Of a stretch of DNA of 19,060 nucleotides, positions 16,505 to 19,060 are shown piece after piece. A program made the translations under genes and the position numbers. The notes beneath the pieces were generated by a model, which was not told the origin of the DNA, ran no database searches, and saw nothing but the letters and a program-made list of their open reading frames with translations. The stretch is from an uncultured Fusicatenibacter sp. (GTDB lineage Bacteria; Bacillota; Clostridia; Lachnospirales; Lachnospiraceae), in NCBI GenBank assembly GCA_902493585.1, contig CABUPZ010000047.1:1-19060 (forward strand). The letters run 5' to 3'. Numbering within the stretch: position 1 is the first letter of the stretch; the number at the start of each line of letters is the position of its first letter.

Positions 16505-17287
16505 ATGAGTGAGGTAATTGTGGTAACATCGGGAAAAGGCGGCGTCGGAAAGACGACGACAGCGGCGAACATCGGTATCGGGCTGGCACAGCTTGGAAAA
16601 AAAGTTGTGATGGTGGATACGGATATCGGGCTGCGAAATCTGGATGTGGTTCTGGGTCTGGAGAACCGTATCGTCTACAATCTGGTGGATGTCATCGAGA
16701 GCAACTGCAGGATGAAGCAGGCACTGATCAAGGACAAGCGGTTCGACGACCAGCTGTATCTTCTGCCATCGGCGCAGACCCGGGACAAGACATCCGTAAC
16801 ACCGGAGCAGATGAAAAAGCTGTGTGAAGAACTGAGGGATCTGTTTGATTATGTGATCCTGGACTGTCCGGCAGGGATTGAGCAGGGATTTGCCAACGCC
16901 ATTGCGGGGGCAGACCGGGCGGTTGTGGTGACGACGCCGGAGGTGTCGGCGATCCGGGACGCGGACAGGATCATCGGGCTTTTGGAAGCCAACGAACTGC
17001 GGGATATCTCACTGATCATTAACCGGATCCGGCCGGAGATGGTGCGGAAAGGTGAGATGATGTCTGTGGATGATGTGGTGGACATTCTGGCAGTGCCGCT
17101 GCTTGGAATCATACCGGATGACGAGCATGTGGTGATCGCGACCAATCAGGGGGAGGCGATCACCGGCAGTTCCACACCGTCCGGCGAAGCTTTCAGTAAT
17201 ATCAGCCGGCGGCTGACCGGAGAAGAAATCCCATTTCCGGATCTCACGGCAAGAAAAGGATTCCTTCATCGTTTATTTCGCAGATAG
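16505..17287 (+). CDS. minD: septum site-determining ATPase MinD
   Basis: MinD is a membrane-associated P-loop ATPase that recruits the division inhibitor MinC and is released from the membrane by MinE. The ATG at 16505 has AGGAGG (16493-16498) six bases upstream, giving MSEVIVVTSGKGGVGKTTT. An upstream in-frame ATG at 16448 would add 19 residues not seen in MinD proteins. The deviant Walker A motif KGGVGKTT carries both lysines, K11 and K16. VMVDTDIGLRNLDVVLGLE and YVILDCPAGIEQGF are typical switch and Walker B regions. The C-terminal KGFLHRLFRR is the amphipathic membrane-targeting helix. The 260-residue length is normal. No minC lies beside it, although many relatives have minC directly upstream. 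minE follows 11 bases later. Confidence 0.97.
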   Translation: MSEVIVVTSGKGGVGKTTTAANIGIGLAQLGKKVVMVDTDIGLRNLDVVLGLENRIVYNLVDVIESNCRMKQALIKDKRFDDQLYLLPSAQTRDKTSVTPEQMKKLCEELRDLFDYVILDCPAGIEQGFANAIAGADRAVVVTTPEVSAIRDADRIIGLLEANELRDISLIINRIRPEMVRKGEMMSVDDVVDILAVPLLGIIPDDEHVVIATNQGEAITGSSTPSGEAFSNISRRLTGEEIPFPDLTARKGFLHRLFRR

Positions 17288-17298
17288 GAGGGAACGGT

Positions 17299-17559
17299 AT
17301 GCGTTTATTTCATTCAGGCAGAAGACAAAGCTCGGGCGGAATTGCAAAGGAACGGCTGTCGACGCTTCTGGCGGCAGAACGGCTGAACTGTTCTCCGAGA
17401 GCCATGCAGATGCTGAAAAATGATCTGACCCACGCAGCTGAAAAATATCTGACGATAGAAACCAGTGAAATTTCTGTAACGATCACGCAGTCTCCGGCAG
17501 TGTTGACTGCGAGAATACCACTAAAGAAAAACGAGGAATCTCATGTTAAAACGTTATAA
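17299..17559 (+). CDS. minE: cell division topological specificity factor MinE
   Basis: MinE stimulates MinD ATPase and drives its redistribution along the membrane. This small protein has 86 residues, normal for the family. The ATG at 17299 has GGAGGG (17287-17292) overlapping the minD stop. The N-terminal segment (MRLFHSG) suits the MinE membrane-binding sequence. IAKERLSTLLAAERL is the MinD-contacting helix or strand, and MLKNDLTHAAEKYLTIETSE leads into the topological-specificity domain. The basic tail ends KNEESHVKTL. Its last 17 bases overlap the start of rodA in another frame, so minE and rodA are probably translationally linked. Confidence 0.94.
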   Translation: MRLFHSGRRQSSGGIAKERLSTLLAAERLNCSPRAMQMLKNDLTHAAEKYLTIETSEISVTITQSPAVLTARIPLKKNEESHVKTL

Positions 17560-18736
17560 ACTAAAGAATTATAATTTCTTACTTGTTATCCTGCTGATCA
17601 CCATCAGCACAATCGGCGTCCTTCTGATCGGGAGCGCTGCCAGAGAATACCAGAGCAGACAGCTGTTTGGAGTGATTACAGGACTGATCCTGATGGTGAT
17701 CATTTCCCTGATCGACTACAGCTGGATCCTGAATTTTTCATGGATCCTTTATGTGATTAACCTGGTACTCCTGATCATTCTGAAGACCGGCCTGGGAGAG
17801 GAAAATCTGGGCGCGACCCGCTGGCTGAACATCGGCGGATTTCAGTTTCAGCCGACAGAAGTTGCAAAGATCATACTGATCGTCTTTTTTGCAATGTTTT
17901 TGATGAAGCATGAGGATGACCTGAACACGGCGAAAACAATCTTTACAGCCATCGGTCTGCTTCTTCTGCCGCTTGCGCTGGTCCTGACACAGCCGGACCT
18001 GAAAAATACGATTACGATTTCAGTTGTGTTCTGTGCAATGATGTATCTTGCAGGACTGAGCTATAAGGTCATTGGCGGTGTTCTGGCAGTGGTTGTTCCA
18101 ATGCTTCTGATCGTATTTTTTATTATCACCCAGACGGATTTCCAGCTTCCGAAGCCGCTGGACGATGCGATCGGATATCAGCTGGACCGGATCCGTACCT
18201 GGAACGATCCGGAGGCGGAGGAGAACAGCAGCGGTGCCATTCAGCAGAACAATTCCATTACAGCGATCGGTTCCGGCCAGCTGACGGGAAAAGGCCTGAA
18301 CAACAACAGTGTATCTTCCGCCAACAAAGGAAATTTCGTGGCGGAGATCCACAATGACTTTATCTTTGCGGTTGCCGGGGAAGAACTTGGGTTCATCGGC
18401 TGCTGCGCGATCATACTGATCCTGTCGCTGATCGTCGTCCAATGCATACGGATCGGCAGGCGTGCCAAAGATATGGCGGGGATGCTGATCGCCTGCGGGG
18501 TGGGAACTCTGGTGGCGTTTCAGAGCTTTCTGAATGTCAGCGTTGCCACAGGCCTTCTGCCGAATACAGGTACGACACTTCCATTTGTGAGTTATGGTCT
18601 TACTTCTCTTTGGACCTTCTTTATAGGAATGGGACTTGTGCTGAACGTGGGACTTCAGAACCGGAATTTCCTGACGCGCAACGAAGAACTGATGAGGAAA
18701 AAAGATGTCTATGAACACCGGATGCATCGTATGTGA
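17543..18736 (+). CDS. rodA: SEDS peptidoglycan glycosyltransferase, RodA type
   Basis: Polytopic SEDS-family polymerase that builds glycan strands from lipid II. The ATG at 17543 lies inside minE, with ACGAGGAATC just upstream, giving a 397-residue protein with about ten membrane segments, typical of the family. Signatures include NLGATRWLNIGGFQFQPTE, LTQPDLKNT, GYQLDRIRTWNDP, HNDFIFAVAGEELG and TGLLPNTGTTLPFVSYG. D272 in HNDFIF matches the catalytic Asp of the large extracellular loop. FtsW and RodA are hard to separate by eye. I favour RodA because the gene shares a cluster with mreBCD and a PBP2-like transpeptidase. Residues 225-265 (EENSSGAIQQNNSI and so on) form a polar loop. Confidence 0.9.
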   Translation: MLKRYKLKNYNFLLVILLITISTIGVLLIGSAAREYQSRQLFGVITGLILMVIISLIDYSWILNFSWILYVINLVLLIILKTGLGEENLGATRWLNIGGFQFQPTEVAKIILIVFFAMFLMKHEDDLNTAKTIFTAIGLLLLPLALVLTQPDLKNTITISVVFCAMMYLAGLSYKVIGGVLAVVVPMLLIVFFIITQTDFQLPKPLDDAIGYQLDRIRTWNDPEAEENSSGAIQQNNSITAIGSGQLTGKGLNNNSVSSANKGNFVAEIHNDFIFAVAGEELGFIGCCAIILILSLIVVQCIRIGRRAKDMAGMLIACGVGTLVAFQSFLNVSVATGLLPNTGTTLPFVSYGLTSLWTFFIGMGLVLNVGLQNRNFLTRNEELMRKKDVYEHRMHRM

Positions 18737-18746
18737 GGAAGAAAAC

Positions 18747-18768
18747 ACGCTCCGGGAAGGGAGCGTTT
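18747..18768 (+). terminator. possible weak terminator hairpin after rodA
   Basis: ACGCTCC (18747-18753) pairs perfectly with GGAGCGT (18760-18766) around a six-base GGGAAG loop, ten bases after the rodA stop. The run of T is only three or four long before CC, so termination would be weak at best. It may instead limit read-through into the next gene or stabilise the upstream transcript's 3' end. Confidence 0.4.
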
Positions 18769-18804
18769 CCGGAAAAACACAGAACAGAGGAGCGATGGAA
18801 CAGC

Positions 18805-19060
18805 GTGAAATCGAACGATAGAATAGCAAAAGCAAACAAGATTCTGAATCTCCTGATCGCTGTGACTGCCGCGCTGGTGGTCATTCTGGCGGTCATCCTC
18901 GGGGTCAGAAATTTTATTGACAGTCGGACCATGGACCTTTCCTACCGTTATCAGACCGATGAGTACCTGTCCGGCAATCCGCTGAAAGAGGCTTCTTCCG
19001 CCCTTGCGCCTGCGTTTGCGGACGAACTGTGTGTGGGCCAGGCGAATGTTCCGCTGGGAG
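18805..19060 (+). CDS. membrane-anchored exported protein, 3' end off the window (possible D-Ala-D-Ala carboxypeptidase)
   Basis: The frame is open from a GTG at 18805 to the window edge, giving 85 visible codons. A short basic start (MKSNDRIAKANK) leads to one strong hydrophobic segment at about 13-34 (ILNLLIAVTAALVVILAVIL). This is a signal anchor or signal peptide, so the rest should lie outside the membrane. The visible exported part (YRYQTDEYLSGNPLKEASSA, then CVGQANVPLG) contains no catalytic motif. Its style and its place after cell-wall genes recall the N termini of clostridial D-alanyl-D-alanine carboxypeptidases, but the SxxK motif would lie beyond the window. The GTG is supported by AGAGGAG at 18786-18792, though the spacing of about 12 bases is long. 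Confidence 0.6.
   Translation, partial: MKSNDRIAKANKILNLLIAVTAALVVILAVILGVRNFIDSRTMDLSYRYQTDEYLSGNPLKEASSALAPAFADELCVGQANVPLG

Noticed and set aside
18795..18821. Eight-codon ORF (MEQREIER) overlapping the last gene's start
   Set aside because: The AGAGGAG lies only two bases before the ATG, too close for efficient initiation. Such a short frame is expected by chance.
1..19060. Search by eye for insertion sequences, phage genes, CRISPR arrays, tRNAs, toxin-antitoxin pairs or defence genes
   Set aside because: None was seen. All recognised genes are core housekeeping or common accessory families on one strand with consistent composition.

Overview
The window reads as core chromosome of a Gram-positive clostridium, most likely a member of the Lachnospiraceae. 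This is inferred from the protein sequences, the strong AGGAGG ribosome-binding sites, frequent TTG and GTG starts, a moderately GC-rich base composition (estimated by eye), and a shape/division gene order common in that group. All supported genes lie on the + strand and are tightly packed. The longest gap without a recognised gene is about 160 bases. I see no insertion sequence, prophage, CRISPR array, tRNA or rRNA.

Bases 1-5942 hold DNA mismatch repair and tRNA modification: mutS (its first codons lie off the left edge), mutL (an endonuclease-type MutL with a long low-complexity linker) and miaA (tRNA dimethylallyltransferase). The stop of miaA overlaps the start of a PLP-dependent lyase of the methionine gamma-lyase/'aluminium resistance' family (5939-7225). 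A short gap with a clear hairpin follows. Then come two translationally coupled flavoproteins from different, poorly characterised families (7300-8487 and 8484-10094).

A candidate extended -10 promoter at about 10099-10127 begins the second block. This is a cell-shape and division cluster: radC, a divergent MreB-family actin, mreC, mreD, a large class B penicillin-binding protein (PBP2/MrdA-like), minD, minE and rodA. The MreB-like filament, MreC and MreD are membrane scaffold components. The SEDS glycosyltransferase RodA polymerises glycan, and the PBP cross-links it. MinD and MinE position the division site. Spacing of 1-14 bases or short overlaps joins mreB-mreC-mreD-PBP and minD-minE-rodA. 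A 159-base gap separates the PBP from minD. The window ends inside a membrane-anchored exported protein, possibly a D-Ala-D-Ala carboxypeptidase.

No wholly new system is visible. The points most worth a second look are these. The MreB-like protein lacks two acidic residues usually tied to ATP hydrolysis. The PBP carries an insert of more than 200 residues. minDE occurs without minC, and the PBP reading frame stays open past its stop all the way into minD. A hairpin pair upstream of the first flavoprotein gene could hide its ribosome-binding site.
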